Shown: positions 41,480 through 50,675 of the stretch, in pieces
Numbering within the stretch: the first letter of the stretch is position 1
Layout of the letters: every line of letters begins with the position of its first letter
From: Pseudobdellovibrionaceae bacterium
GTDB taxonomy: Bacteria > Bdellovibrionota > Bdellovibrionia > Bdellovibrionales > Bdellovibrionaceae
Assembly (NCBI GenBank): GCA_019637875.1
Contig: JAHBUW010000001.1
Coordinates: 372,001-436,000, forward strand
Reading direction: 5' to 3'
Length of the DNA stretch: 64,000 nt
Notes under the pieces: model-generated
What the model saw: only the letters and a program-made list of their open reading frames with translations
What the model was told of the DNA's origin: nothing
The model's database searches: none
Program-made: the position numbers and the translations under genes

Positions 41480-43698
41480 TCTATTCGTAGCTTAGGAATC
41501 GTAGCTTTATCTATTACGGAAATATTCGATTTTGCGGCCAGTGATAGAACCGAGTTTTCAGACCCTAATGTCGTAAATAAATACTTGGTCGAGTTTGAGG
41601 GAGCCGCGCGTAGGATATCGAACCCAACGACCTGAGAGTTCGGGAAAATTAGATCAGAAATTACAGTCATCGGTCCGCGATATTTATTGAGATAGTCTAT
41701 TGCCGTAGAGGGATCGCTCGTAATCAGTTTAGGTTCGTAATCTTCGAGCTGTTTCGAAAACATCTCTAATACATCGGAGTCATCATCTACGACGATGACT
41801 CTACCTCGGACTGAGATCTCGAATTGGTTTTTGTTAGAAGGGATCGACACCTCAACACGGCAGCCCTCATTGGTCGTGTTGATTGAAATAGAGCCTCCGA
41901 TTCCCGATAGAAATTCTTTTGCGCTGGAAAGGCCGATTCCATTTCCGTTCACCTTTCCAAAGGTAGTGCCTCGAACAAAGATTCGTTCCGATATTTCTTT
42001 AGGAATGCCAGGCCCGTTGTCGAAGATGCCGATTTTGTAATTCGACTCCAGTTGTGCCAACTCAATGACAATTTTTGGCTGGAGAGTGTTTGTAGACCGT
42101 AAGGATTCAATTGCATTGTTGATGAGGTTTATCAAATGTCGTTCCAATTCGTCCTTGGCGAATGTTGAGATGGCTCTTTCAATCGCGATGCTCTTCACCA
42201 CTTCAATTTCCGGAGCAACTGTATTCACATAACTAGCGAGGTCTTCGACTAAACTCACTAAATCGAAATGAACCCTTTGTTTCGAGCCAAATTGATCGCC
42301 CATTCTGTGTGTAGCGAGCAGTGAATCCGCAATTGTTGTCAGGCGATCTATTGATTTCACGGCGAGTGCTTTGGGTTTCGCAGATCCTTCCAATGAGCGA
42401 AGAGCGATATTCAGCGCGCTAAGAGGGCCTCGGATGTCATGAGCCAAGCGAACAGCAATACGAAAGGAAGCGTCGGCCTGGGCACTTCGTGAAACCACGA
42501 TTCCTTCCTGCTTAAGTTGTTGAATCGATTGCTCAGCGCTGATTTTCGCGATCGCCGCATTCTTTTGTGACCGATACAGGATGAATGGCAGGACTAGGTA
42601 CGGCGTGATAATCGATGAAATTAACGTCGGAATTGAGAACAGAAACATGTCGCCAAAATGGTACGCAAGAAACGGAACGGCATTCACCGTGAGAATCCAA
42701 ATAAAGGCAAAAAGGCTTGTTTTGACGTTTGAGATGTTCAGAAGGACCAGCGCGAGAACGAACGTTACCGAAAACAGATATGCTGTTGACCATCGTTCGG
42801 GCAGAGTTTTCACGTATCTGCGCTCTGATAAGTTCGTAAATAAGTTAGCAATGTATTCCTGATCCCAAAGTGCTCCGCGCTGGAGTGTTGAGTTCGAGCT
42901 TCCGGATTCGGATTTGGATTCTATGGGCGTGTTGGCGATTGATCCGTTCATCGAGTCAGCAAATCCAACTAATATCAATTTGTCTTGATAACGTTCGGTT
43001 TCCGAGACGCCAAAATCTTCGTCAAAACTTCCCGGTGCGAAGTACTTGATCATGATTTGGGTTGTGCCCATGTGGTCAAATGAATATTTAAAATCCGTTG
43101 GGGCGATCGAATGCCCGTGGTCGTTTAAGAACGTAATCAAGTTCGAGACGAATCCGCTATCGTGTACCCGGAGGTTTATGTAGCGAGATTTTCGATCCCC
43201 AGGTGGTTTCATGAGATCCGAAGTCCTATCCCAGTGATCAATAACAGGTAAAAGTTCTCGGAAAAATTTGATTGATCCGATATGGCGTTCGCCATTGTCG
43301 CGATATAGAAATAGTTTCGGAATTTTTGATAACTCAGCGGCGAAATCGGCCATCGCTTTCGATGTGACATTGTCTCGCCAAGTCAGACTTTCTTCAAACA
43401 GAACGATCGCTCGCGGGCTGTAGCGTGAGATATCTTCTAACGCTTTGATGATTGCCACTCGATCCACAAGAAAGTACTCTTCCGGATTAACGCCTAATCT
43501 GCGAGTCGGTAGATTTACGACGACAAAGTCCGTACTGGGGGCGCGTTCGTTGCTTATCCTTTGCTTGATGTCGAGTGTTAGCACTTCGACACCTCGGATC
43601 GGTATTAGGTGAATTCCGAGGGAAATCGTTGCGCCGATTGTCAGGGCGATGACCAATCGATTGGCCCAGTGTTTGGCTTGAACTTTCGTGAATATCAC
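41476..43698 (-). CDS. CHASE2 hybrid sensor histidine kinase with receiver
   Basis: A 740-residue membrane sensor. TM1 (about 13-30), a CHASE2 periplasmic domain (about 35-290), a three-helix membrane cluster (about 300-375), HisKA-like domain with H420 in RLAHDIRGPLSAL, HATPase with NLINNAIESLRS, GIFDNGPGIP and GNGIGLSSAKEFL, and a C-terminal receiver (from about 630) with VVDDDSDV, phospho-acceptor D682 in VISDLIFP, TT in LFTTLGS and K in IDKA. GTG 43698 is the only usable start, with GGAG very close. Base composition is clearly lower in G+C (about 40-48 percent in two 60-bp samples), suggesting acquisition. No partner gene is adjacent. Confidence 0.88.
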   Translation of the reverse strand: MIFTKVQAKHWANRLVIALTIGATISLGIHLIPIRGVEVLTLDIKQRISNERAPSTDFVVVNLPTRRLGVNPEEYFLVDRVAIIKALEDISRYSPRAIVLFEESLTWRDNVTSKAMADFAAELSKIPKLFLYRDNGERHIGSIKFFRELLPVIDHWDRTSDLMKPPGDRKSRYINLRVHDSGFVSNLITFLNDHGHSIAPTDFKYSFDHMGTTQIMIKYFAPGSFDEDFGVSETERYQDKLILVGFADSMNGSIANTPIESKSESGSSNSTLQRGALWDQEYIANLFTNLSERRYVKTLPERWSTAYLFSVTFVLALVLLNISNVKTSLFAFIWILTVNAVPFLAYHFGDMFLFSIPTLISSIITPYLVLPFILYRSQKNAAIAKISAEQSIQQLKQEGIVVSRSAQADASFRIAVRLAHDIRGPLSALNIALRSLEGSAKPKALAVKSIDRLTTIADSLLATHRMGDQFGSKQRVHFDLVSLVEDLASYVNTVAPEIEVVKSIAIERAISTFAKDELERHLINLINNAIESLRSTNTLQPKIVIELAQLESNYKIGIFDNGPGIPKEISERIFVRGTTFGKVNGNGIGLSSAKEFLSGIGGSISINTTNEGCRVEVSIPSNKNQFEISVRGRVIVVDDDSDVLEMFSKQLEDYEPKLITSDPSTAIDYLNKYRGPMTVISDLIFPNSQVVGFDILRAAPSNSTKYLFTTLGSENSVLSLAAKSNISVIDKATIPKLRID

Positions 43699-43901
43699 AT
43701 CTCCATAGTCGGTCTCACATCTTCAATGGAAAATGAAATTTGGACTGAATTAGTAAAAATGAAGGCGTAAAGTCGGCATTAACCTACGCATCACCCGAAA
43801 GACGTGAATTACGATGCAACCTAGACCTCGCCCCTAGACCAAGACAGGGGCGGCGCAAACGTTCTTTGCCGCCGCGCCGGAGCCACGTCATCCTGAGAGA
43901 T

Positions 43902-44882
43902 ATGTCGGCGCTTGTTAAATTTTGGGGAGTTCGGGGATCGATTCCGAGCGCGCCCCAGCCCACGCAATGGGTGAAAGATTTTGAAGAGTTGATGCGCGGA
44001 TTTTTCCGCGCGGGCTTCCATAAGCCGGAGCAGATCTCGGAGTATCTCGGGGGACTGTCCGTGCCCGAGGTTGGCGGTTTTGGGACCGCGACGACCTGCG
44101 TGGAAGTGACGACGCCCAACGCCTCGATCATCCTTGATGGCGGGAGCGGTATCCGCAACTACAGCGAGGCGACTCTCCGCGCGCGAGACCGCAAGGAATA
44201 CCACATCCTGATGACCCACTTTCATTGGGATCACTTGATCGGACTTCCGTTCTTCGCGCCGCACTTCATTCCCGGATTCAAGGTGAATTACTACGCGGTT
44301 CAGGACGATCTCGAACACATGATTCGGGGCAAGTTCAAAAAGCCTTACTTCCCGGTGCCGTTCGAGGCGCTCGGTGCGGACATTCAGTTTCATCGCCTGG
44401 AGCCCCGCAAGACCTTCAAGATCGGCGATCTCGATATCACGCCCTACGAGCTTGATCATCCAGATCCCTGTTGGGGCTTTCGCGTGGAAACCCACGGCAA
44501 AGTGTACTCGCATTGCGTGGACACCGAGGCGACACGCACGACGCGTGAATCTCTCGGTCCGGATTTGCCGCTCTACCAAAACGTGGACGTGATGTACTTC
44601 GATGCCCAATACACGTTGCCCGAGCTGGCCGAGAAAGCGAATTGGGGACACGGGGCCGCGCAGCTGGGCCTGGATATCGCGTTCCGTGAAAATATCCGTC
44701 ACATGATCTTCGCGCATCACGATCCCGGCGCGACGACGCAGCAACTTTTTGAGCTCAAAACTCAGACTCGCGAATATTACGAGTGGCGTCTGAAAACCGC
44801 CGAAACCAATCGGTTGCGCCTTCCCGAAGTGAAGTGGCGTTACGCCCATGAAGGACTTGAAATCGATCTCACCAAGGTCTAA
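43902..44882 (+). CDS. Metallo-beta-lactamase-fold hydrolase
   Basis: A 326-residue cytoplasmic hydrolase of the MBL superfamily, closest in pattern to the RNase Z / PhnP-like branch. The start MSALVKFWGVRGSIPS is a common opening for this group. The zinc motif THFHWDH has H106, H108, D110 and H111; further ligands are likely the His and Asp of HCVDTEA and the His pair in FAHHDPG. Some relatives are cyclic phosphodiesterases. ATG 43902 replaces an earlier in-frame start that adds 12 unrelated residues. It is followed 10 bp later by the DUF1287 gene. Confidence 0.85.
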   Translation: MSALVKFWGVRGSIPSAPQPTQWVKDFEELMRGFFRAGFHKPEQISEYLGGLSVPEVGGFGTATTCVEVTTPNASIILDGGSGIRNYSEATLRARDRKEYHILMTHFHWDHLIGLPFFAPHFIPGFKVNYYAVQDDLEHMIRGKFKKPYFPVPFEALGADIQFHRLEPRKTFKIGDLDITPYELDHPDPCWGFRVETHGKVYSHCVDTEATRTTRESLGPDLPLYQNVDVMYFDAQYTLPELAEKANWGHGAAQLGLDIAFRENIRHMIFAHHDPGATTQQLFELKTQTREYYEWRLKTAETNRLRLPEVKWRYAHEGLEIDLTKV

Positions 44883-44892
44883 TCCGCCTCCA

Positions 44893-45561
44893 ATGAGGCG
44901 CACCTTTCGCGTCGCGCTTCTCGCCAGCCTCGTGCTGTCGGGAGCCGCGGTCTTTTATCTTTCCTATCTCAGTCCGCGTGCGCTCCGCTCACAGTGGGTC
45001 GAGCAGTTCGTGCGACATTATCAATCGAACCTCGCGCCTCGCCGCATGAAAGCGGCGGATTGTGATCGCCTGCTCGCGCGGGCACGACTCATGGTCGAAA
45101 GCGAAATTCGCTATGTCGCCGATTACGTGGAAATCCCGTTCCCGGAGGGCGACGTCGCGCCCGACACCGGTGTCTGCGCCGACGTTGTCGTACGCTCCTT
45201 TCGCGAAATTGGAATCGACCTTCAAGAGCGCGTGAACCGGGAGCTGAAACGGGATTTTGCCAGTTCGCCGCAGATCTGGGGCCTGGAAGGTCCCGATACG
45301 AACATCGACCACCGACGTGTGCCGAATCTGATGTGGTACTTTACCCGTGAATGGTCGCGGCGCCCGCTCTCGGAAGACAACCAAGACTACCGACGTTGCG
45401 ATGTCGTCGCGTGGGATCTCGGGGGCGGGGTGACGCATATCGGGATCGTGAGTGGCGTCGATGCCAATGGCGAGACGCAACTGATCCATCACCTTGCCGA
45501 GCATCCGCAAGAGCAAGCCGTCCTGCGCCGCTGGCGAATCATCGGACATTTCGCTTACTGA
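44893..45561 (+). CDS. DUF1287 exported protein
   Basis: A 222-residue protein of the DUF1287 family (YijX-like), exported by an N-terminal hydrophobic segment (about 4-26; FRVALLASLVLSGAAVFYLS). Family markers are YVEIPFPEGDVAPDTGVCAD with the conserved Cys, LMWYFTR, and CDVVAWDLGGGVTHIGIV with the conserved His. The Cys/His pattern resembles NlpC/P60-like hydrolases, so a cell-wall role is possible, but this is inference. ATG 44893 was chosen to put the signal at the N-terminus; the SD is poor. Confidence 0.82.
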   Translation: MRRTFRVALLASLVLSGAAVFYLSYLSPRALRSQWVEQFVRHYQSNLAPRRMKAADCDRLLARARLMVESEIRYVADYVEIPFPEGDVAPDTGVCADVVVRSFREIGIDLQERVNRELKRDFASSPQIWGLEGPDTNIDHRRVPNLMWYFTREWSRRPLSEDNQDYRRCDVVAWDLGGGVTHIGIVSGVDANGETQLIHHLAEHPQEQAVLRRWRIIGHFAY

Positions 45562-45586
45562 GAATTGGACGTCAGGCGAGGTCGGA

Positions 45587-47881
45587 TCAGAAGCGCGGAT
45601 CTTTTTCGACGCCTTCCGCGCGCATCATCACGATCGAAGGATCCGTGTCGGGCGGAATGACGACCTCTTCGGGTCGCAGCGACGCGGGGAAGATGAAGTC
45701 TTCGGTCGGACGATGCTCTGAAAATTCACGCATGACCTGAAGCCAAACCGGAAGGGCGCCGCCACCGCCGGTCAAACCGTGGGACTGCGGCTGATCGTAG
45801 CCGACCCACACCAGCGTCAGATCGTAGGGCGTGAAGCCCGCGAACCAGGCGTCTTTGTAGTCCGAGGTCGTGCCGGTCTTTCCGGCGGACACCCACTTGA
45901 AACCCGACGCTTTGACGGCGCGGCCCGTGCCGCTGCGATTGGTTTCTTTCATGATGCCGAGGACCATACCCGCGGCATCCGCATCGTAGATTTTTTCGGG
46001 CTCTTCGAGCGGCAGAGTTTCGCTGGTGCCGTCGGCGAAAACCAAAGCCTCGAGCAGGCGCGGACGCAGGCGTTCGCCCATCCGCGCGAGGGCGATGTAG
46101 GCTTCGGCGATTTCGATGGGGCGCAGATCCATCGCGCCCAAAAGCAGGCTGGGGACTTTCGGAATTTCGCTTTGCACGCCCGCCGCGTGGAAGCGCTCGA
46201 TGACGTCGTCCAGATCGCCACGCATGCCGAGAATGGCGGTCGACGCGTTCAAGCTGTTCTTCAACGCGTAGTTGAGCGTCACTTCGCCATGGAACTTTTT
46301 GTCGTAGTTCTCGGGACTCCAGGATTTTTTGTAGATGGGAAAGCTGACTTTTTCGTCGTTGATCAGGCTCAGCGGATTCAGCGACGCATCCTTTTCGAAG
46401 GCATTCAAGTAAACGAAAGGTTTGGCGAGCGAGCCGACCTGGCGTTGCGCGTCCCAGATGCGGTTGAACGGACTTTTCCGAAAGCCGCGTCCGGCGACGG
46501 CGTTCGTGATGTTGCCGGTTGCGAGATCGATGGTCAGAACCAAACCTTCGAGCCCCACGCCCTTTTCCTTCAGCGCCTTGATCTTGGGGTTCTTTTCCTC
46601 CAACGAAGCCAAGTGCTCGTTCAACGCGTTCTGCGCGCGTTCTTGGCGGCGGGGGCGCATCGTCGTGAAGACGTTCGTGCCTTCGAGCGCGTAACCCGCG
46701 CGTTTCAGCTCGCGCTCGGCGACTTCGATGAAGTAGGGAGCCGAGTCCGAGATGGCGGGCCGAGAATTCTTCGGCAGCGGAAGGGCGAGCGCCGCGGTCT
46801 TTTCGTCGGCCGAGATGAAGTCGTGTTCAACCATCTTGTCGAGCACGATCTCGAGACGTTTCGCCGCGTTTTCGGGTTGGCGGAAGATATCGAATTTACC
46901 GGGCGAGTTGAGCACCGTCGCGAGCAGCGCGCACTCTTGGACGTTCAAATCCACGAGGCGTTTCTGGAAGTAGTACTGCGAAGCGGCCTGGTAACCGCGC
47001 ACCTGGAAGGGGCCGCTCTGACCGAGATAGATGATGTTCAGATAGATCTCGAAAATACGATCTTTCGAAAGATTCGATTCGAGGATCAAGGCCATCGCGA
47101 ACTCTTTCAGTTTGCGCTTCATGGTCTTTTCGGAGTTCAGGAAGAAGTTTTTCACCATCTGCTGCGTGATGGTGGAGCCGCCTTGCGCGAAACGTCCGCG
47201 CGAGACGTTCACGATCACCGCGCGGGTCAGGGCTTTCCAGTTCACGCCGGAGTGTTCAAGGAAGCGGGGGTCTTCAATCGCGAGCACGGCATTCAGGCAC
47301 GAGGTCGGGATTTCGCCCAGCGGAGCCCACTCTTGCAGAAGGGGTTCTCCTTCCACGAACTGCGCGATGCGTGTCGGTTCGCGCAGGGCTTTGTTGCGCG
47401 GTTGCCATGTGGCGTCCTCGCGCTCTTGCGCCCAGACATCGAGGATCACGTTCTCGGCATTGAGAACTAAAGATTGTGTTCGCAATTTCACGATTTCGGG
47501 ATGCAAACTTTCGCCAACACGAAAGTTGAAACAGCGCACGCTGGGGCCACCGCTTTCGCCCTCAAAGTCCGAACTGTCGTAGGTTTGCGGCAAATGTGTG
47601 CAATCGCTTTCCGCGAAAGTCTTCGGCGGAAGTTCGAGGGCGTTCGCCGCAGGTTGATATCCGGTGCGGCGCAAGAATTCGGTGAGCTGTGGGATTGTCC
47701 ACACATCGCCGCGATCGAAAGCTTCGGGTGGGGACCAGAAGGTGGTGGGTGCCAGAAACTCGCGGTTTTCGAGACGATTCTGCATCTCGCGATCGAGTCG
47801 AACGTAACCCCACACCGCACCGGCTAAAAGAACCACACTCAGACTGCTCGCGACAATCGCGACAAGGCGCCACGTTTTCAT
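45587..47881 (-). CDS. Bifunctional penicillin-binding protein (PBP1b-like)
   Basis: A 764-residue class A PBP that polymerises glycan strands and cross-links peptides in the periplasm. TM helix at about 5-25. The N-terminal UvrB-like/UB2H-type region is followed by the GT51 domain with AIEDPRFLEHSGVNW and GGSTITQQMVKNFFL. The transpeptidase has S484-x2-K487 (GSLAKP), S543-L-N545 and K668-TG (AGKTGTTSDYKDAWFAG), all intact. The order and spacing fit E. coli PBP1b. It is convergent with the DUF1287 gene and divergent from the DUF507 pair. Confidence 0.93.
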   Translation of the reverse strand: MKTWRLVAIVASSLSVVLLAGAVWGYVRLDREMQNRLENREFLAPTTFWSPPEAFDRGDVWTIPQLTEFLRRTGYQPAANALELPPKTFAESDCTHLPQTYDSSDFEGESGGPSVRCFNFRVGESLHPEIVKLRTQSLVLNAENVILDVWAQEREDATWQPRNKALREPTRIAQFVEGEPLLQEWAPLGEIPTSCLNAVLAIEDPRFLEHSGVNWKALTRAVIVNVSRGRFAQGGSTITQQMVKNFFLNSEKTMKRKLKEFAMALILESNLSKDRIFEIYLNIIYLGQSGPFQVRGYQAASQYYFQKRLVDLNVQECALLATVLNSPGKFDIFRQPENAAKRLEIVLDKMVEHDFISADEKTAALALPLPKNSRPAISDSAPYFIEVAERELKRAGYALEGTNVFTTMRPRRQERAQNALNEHLASLEEKNPKIKALKEKGVGLEGLVLTIDLATGNITNAVAGRGFRKSPFNRIWDAQRQVGSLAKPFVYLNAFEKDASLNPLSLINDEKVSFPIYKKSWSPENYDKKFHGEVTLNYALKNSLNASTAILGMRGDLDDVIERFHAAGVQSEIPKVPSLLLGAMDLRPIEIAEAYIALARMGERLRPRLLEALVFADGTSETLPLEEPEKIYDADAAGMVLGIMKETNRSGTGRAVKASGFKWVSAGKTGTTSDYKDAWFAGFTPYDLTLVWVGYDQPQSHGLTGGGGALPVWLQVMREFSEHRPTEDFIFPASLRPEEVVIPPDTDPSIVMMRAEGVEKDPRF

Positions 47882-47935
47882 CAGTTCCCTTGACTTTAAG
47901 AGGGTCCGGTCAAAGAGTCAAAGCCGAGGAAAATC

Positions 47936-48214
47936 ATGAAATTGACGCCTTTGCAGATGCAAAAGTTGGCTGAAAAGGTACTGGCTGCCTGGAAGGCGAA
48001 CAAGGTCGTGACTTTGAAGGTTGATGAACCCGAAGTCCTCCGGGCCGCGGTCGCGGCGGTGCAACTCGACTATCAGCGCGAGGCCGCGTTGGACGTCGAG
48101 GTGAACAAGATGCTGGATCAGCTCGAACGCTCGAATCCTGGTGAATTCCAGCGCTTCAAAATGTTTCCCATGATCAAGCAGAAGCTCGCGAAGGAAAGGA
48201 AGATCGTTTTATGA
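47936..48214 (+). CDS. DUF507 protein, first copy
   Basis: A 92-residue, mostly helical protein of the DUF507 family, beginning MKLTPLQMQKLAEKVLAAWK and containing RAAVAAVQLDYQREAALDVE. The family has no known function. SD GAGGAAAA precedes the ATG. Its stop overlaps the start of a second DUF507 gene (ATGA), so the two are translated together and may form a heterodimer. Confidence 0.85.
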   Translation: MKLTPLQMQKLAEKVLAAWKANKVVTLKVDEPEVLRAAVAAVQLDYQREAALDVEVNKMLDQLERSNPGEFQRFKMFPMIKQKLAKERKIVL

Positions 48215-48486
48215 TCATTTCCGAAGATCGCCAAAGTCACCTCGCGCACATGATCACCGACAAAGTTTACGACGACGATCTCGTCGATTTCAGTGATGAC
48301 GAACTGGCACTCCGTATCGCGAAGAAGGCGATCGCCGAATTCGTGAAAGAAGATGTCGACATCGACCTCGCCGCGCGCGAGAAGGTCGCTTCGCTCAAAC
48401 GCGGAGTCGTCGAGAACAGCCCGGAGTGGGACGTCCTCTACAAGAAATATTACGAAGAAGAGAGAAATCGTCGTGGCCAAGGCTAA
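48211..48486 (+). CDS. DUF507 protein, second copy
   Basis: A 91-residue DUF507 protein: MIISEDRQSHLAHMITDKVY, a central acidic segment and a C-terminal SLKRGVVENSPEWDVLYKKY. It is a diverged tandem copy of the preceding gene. The last 14 bp overlap the start of the GroES-domain gene. Tandem DUF507 pairs are seen in related genomes; their role is unknown. Confidence 0.85.
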   Translation: MIISEDRQSHLAHMITDKVYDDDLVDFSDDELALRIAKKAIAEFVKEDVDIDLAAREKVASLKRGVVENSPEWDVLYKKYYEEERNRRGQG

Positions 48487-49045
48487 ACCGGCAAAACAGA
48501 AGAACAAAAAAACAGCGGCCCCCAAAGCCGCGAAAAAGACCGCGCCCAAAGCGGCGAAAAAAGTCGCGGCCAAACCCGCGAAGAAAGCCGTGAAAAAAGC
48601 GGCGGCTCCCAAAGGAGCGAAGGTCATCAAGCTCCCGGTGAAGAAAAAAGCCGCCGCGCCCGCACCGGCCAAAACGCCGGCTCCGAAGGGCCCGCATTTG
48701 AAGCTCGTTGTCGACAACGCGAAGAAGCCGGCGCCCAAAGGCGATTGGTCGAAAATTCTGACTCCCCTGGACGACCGTGTTTTGGTTTTGGTTGAAGCCG
48801 GTGAACGGGTGACCCCGGGAGGTCTTTTCATTCCCGATACGGCATCGATGACGGGGAATCACCGCGGTACGGTCGTGAGCGTGGGCTCGGGTCACCGCAC
48901 GAAGAAGGGCCAGTTGCGCCCCCTCGAATTGAAAGTCGGCGACCAGGTGTTGTTCAGCGAATACGCGGGCACCGAAGTGAGCCTTGAAAATCAGAACTTT
49001 AAAATCCTGCGCGAGACCGACATCCTCGGACTGGTCACGAAGTAA
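48473..49045 (+). CDS. GroES-domain protein with Lys/Ala-rich N-terminal tail
   Basis: A 190-residue protein in two parts. Residues 1 to about 85 are a tail of Lys, Ala and Pro with KAAKK-type repeats (KKTAAPKAAKKTAPKAAKK), resembling histone H1-like bacterial proteins. Residues about 95-190 are a GroES/Cpn10 fold with LTPLDDRVLVLVEA, TPGGLFIPDTASM, GTVVSVGSGHRTKKG and LKVGDQVLFSEYAGTEV. GTG 48473 starts MAKAKPAKQK and overlaps the second DUF507 gene by 14 bp. No groEL is adjacent. The tail could bind DNA, RNA or polyanions, or target the co-chaperonin; this is inference. Confidence 0.85.
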   Translation: MAKAKPAKQKNKKTAAPKAAKKTAPKAAKKVAAKPAKKAVKKAAAPKGAKVIKLPVKKKAAAPAPAKTPAPKGPHLKLVVDNAKKPAPKGDWSKILTPLDDRVLVLVEAGERVTPGGLFIPDTASMTGNHRGTVVSVGSGHRTKKGQLRPLELKVGDQVLFSEYAGTEVSLENQNFKILRETDILGLVTK

Positions 49046-49060
49046 AGAGGAGTGCAAAAG

Positions 49061-50482
49061 ATGAAGACACAAACCTGGTTCCGGAACTCTCTTTTGGCTC
49101 TGTTGACGATGGCGACGACGACGGCGCAGGCCCTCTCGCTCGATTGGACCGGTCACTACCGTTTCGAATACACGCAGATCGAATCGACGACGCTCGGAAA
49201 TCCGAAAAATCCGAAAGCCTATTTCCTGCATAACCTGGTGCTCTCCCCCCGCGTGATCGCGGCGGACGGCATCGAGGTGGTTGCGCAGTTCTCGGTGCTG
49301 GGGAATGCGAACTATCCCGGCTCGATGGCGGGCCAATCGTTCGGGATCGCGGCGCCCACGGCTCCGGCCGGATCGAGTGTCATGGGACGTAACGCCGGTG
49401 TATCCAATCTGGAAGTGCGCCAATTGTACCTTTCGTACAACCAAGAGTACGGTCAGTTGATCGCGGGCCGCGCGCCCGTCGAGTTCGGCCTGGGCATGAC
49501 CTACAACGCGGGCAACGGTCCGTTTGACGTCTGGGGCGATACGCACGATCTCGTCGGTTACAAGTTTGTCGTTGGCAACCTCTCGTTCATGCCGATGATC
49601 GGTAAACCCTACGACCCCTCGCTTTCCGCGGGCGGCGACGTGACCGATGTCATGCTCGATATCACCTACAACAACGAAGAGACCGAATCCTTGTTCGCGA
49701 TTTTCTCGCAGCAGCGGACGTCGGGTGATCAGTCGAACGATGCGGGCAGCTATCTTGCGGGCACGCAAACCCGCGCTTACAACGTGCGGAACGTGAATCT
49801 GCTGATCGGTCGCGGTTGGGAAAGCTTCAAGTTCAAACTCGAAGCGGGCTTTGCGGACGGCGGAACCGGCATGGACATCGGCGGCGAAGAGCAAAAGGCG
49901 AACGGTTACGGCATCGTGACCGAGCTTGAGTTCCCGCGCCAGAACAGCAACTGGGATTGGAAGCTTCGTGCGGGCGTCGTCAGCGGCGACAACCCGACTT
50001 CGAACAACTTCGAAGGCTACGCGCTTCATCGCAACTACAACGTCGCGTTCCTGATGTTCAATCACCCCATGGGCGGTTACGATTTGTTCCGTTCGTACTT
50101 CCAGCGTCAGCGCAGCCCCGCGTGCACGACCGCGCCTTGCGCTCCCTATGCGAACGACAACGCGCTCGACGAAGAAGTGGTTTCGAACACGATCTTCCTG
50201 AACCCGTCGGTGAACTACAAACTCGGCGACCGTTGGAGCCTGCATAACAACTTCGTGTACGCTCAGTTGCAGGTGAACTCCTCGACCGTCGCGGGGAACG
50301 ATATCAGCAAGGATTTGGGTTTCGAATGGGACATCGCGGCCGTATATCAGCCGCACCCGCGTTTCCAATGGGTGAACCAAGTGGGACTGTTGTTCCCGGG
50401 TTCGGCTTGGAAAGAGGGCAACGTCGATCGTGACGCCGCCTTCACTTATGGATTTCAGACGAAAGCCGCGATCAGTTTTTAA
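49061..50482 (+). CDS. Predicted outer-membrane beta-barrel protein
   Basis: A 473-residue exported protein. Signal peptide MKTQTWFRNSLLALLTMATT (cleavage near AQA, about residue 24), then alternating aromatic strands, many Tyr, Asn and Gly residues, and a C-terminal YGFQTKAAISF ending in Phe, as outer-membrane barrels do. No porin family is recognised with certainty; alginate-export-like or hydrocarbon-type barrels are possible. ATG 49061 has AGAGGAG upstream (49046-49052). It is followed by a very strong terminator. Confidence 0.8.
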   Translation: MKTQTWFRNSLLALLTMATTTAQALSLDWTGHYRFEYTQIESTTLGNPKNPKAYFLHNLVLSPRVIAADGIEVVAQFSVLGNANYPGSMAGQSFGIAAPTAPAGSSVMGRNAGVSNLEVRQLYLSYNQEYGQLIAGRAPVEFGLGMTYNAGNGPFDVWGDTHDLVGYKFVVGNLSFMPMIGKPYDPSLSAGGDVTDVMLDITYNNEETESLFAIFSQQRTSGDQSNDAGSYLAGTQTRAYNVRNVNLLIGRGWESFKFKLEAGFADGGTGMDIGGEEQKANGYGIVTELEFPRQNSNWDWKLRAGVVSGDNPTSNNFEGYALHRNYNVAFLMFNHPMGGYDLFRSYFQRQRSPACTTAPCAPYANDNALDEEVVSNTIFLNPSVNYKLGDRWSLHNNFVYAQLQVNSSTVAGNDISKDLGFEWDIAAVYQPHPRFQWVNQVGLLFPGSAWKEGNVDRDAAFTYGFQTKAAISF

Positions 50483-50554
50483 TCGCATCAATACGACATC
50501 ACGTCCGGCAACTTTGACGGCAACTTGATTTCAACTCGTTAGCGGCGAGCAGGG

Positions 50555-50588
50555 CCCGGAGGATCGCAAGATCCTCCGGGATTTTTTT
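50555..50588 (+). terminator. Strong intrinsic terminator
   Basis: CCCGGAGGATC, loop GCAA (a GNRA tetraloop), GATCCTCCGGG, then ATTTTTTT. An 11-bp perfect stem closes the DUF507-GroES-barrel transcript. Confidence 0.95.
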
Positions 50589-50609
50589 AACGTCGGCCAC
50601 AGAAATGGA

Positions 50610-50632
50610 AATCCCCGCACGAGGCGGGGATT
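50610..50632 (-). terminator. Hairpin at end of secreted-protein gene
   Basis: AATCCCCGC and GCGGGGATT form a 9-bp stem with a 5-base loop. It lies 43 bp after the stop of the minus-strand gene at 50676. The T-tract is poor, so termination is likely but not certain. Confidence 0.6.
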
Positions 50633-50675
50633 GATTTGCCGGACTTGCGTCCGTTTTGTTTTTAAAGGAAGTGGC

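Noticed and set aside
48395-50491. 698-codon open frame opposite the GroES and barrel genes
   Set aside because: Arg/Val/His-rich antisense artefact; the plus-strand genes have SDs, domains and a terminator.
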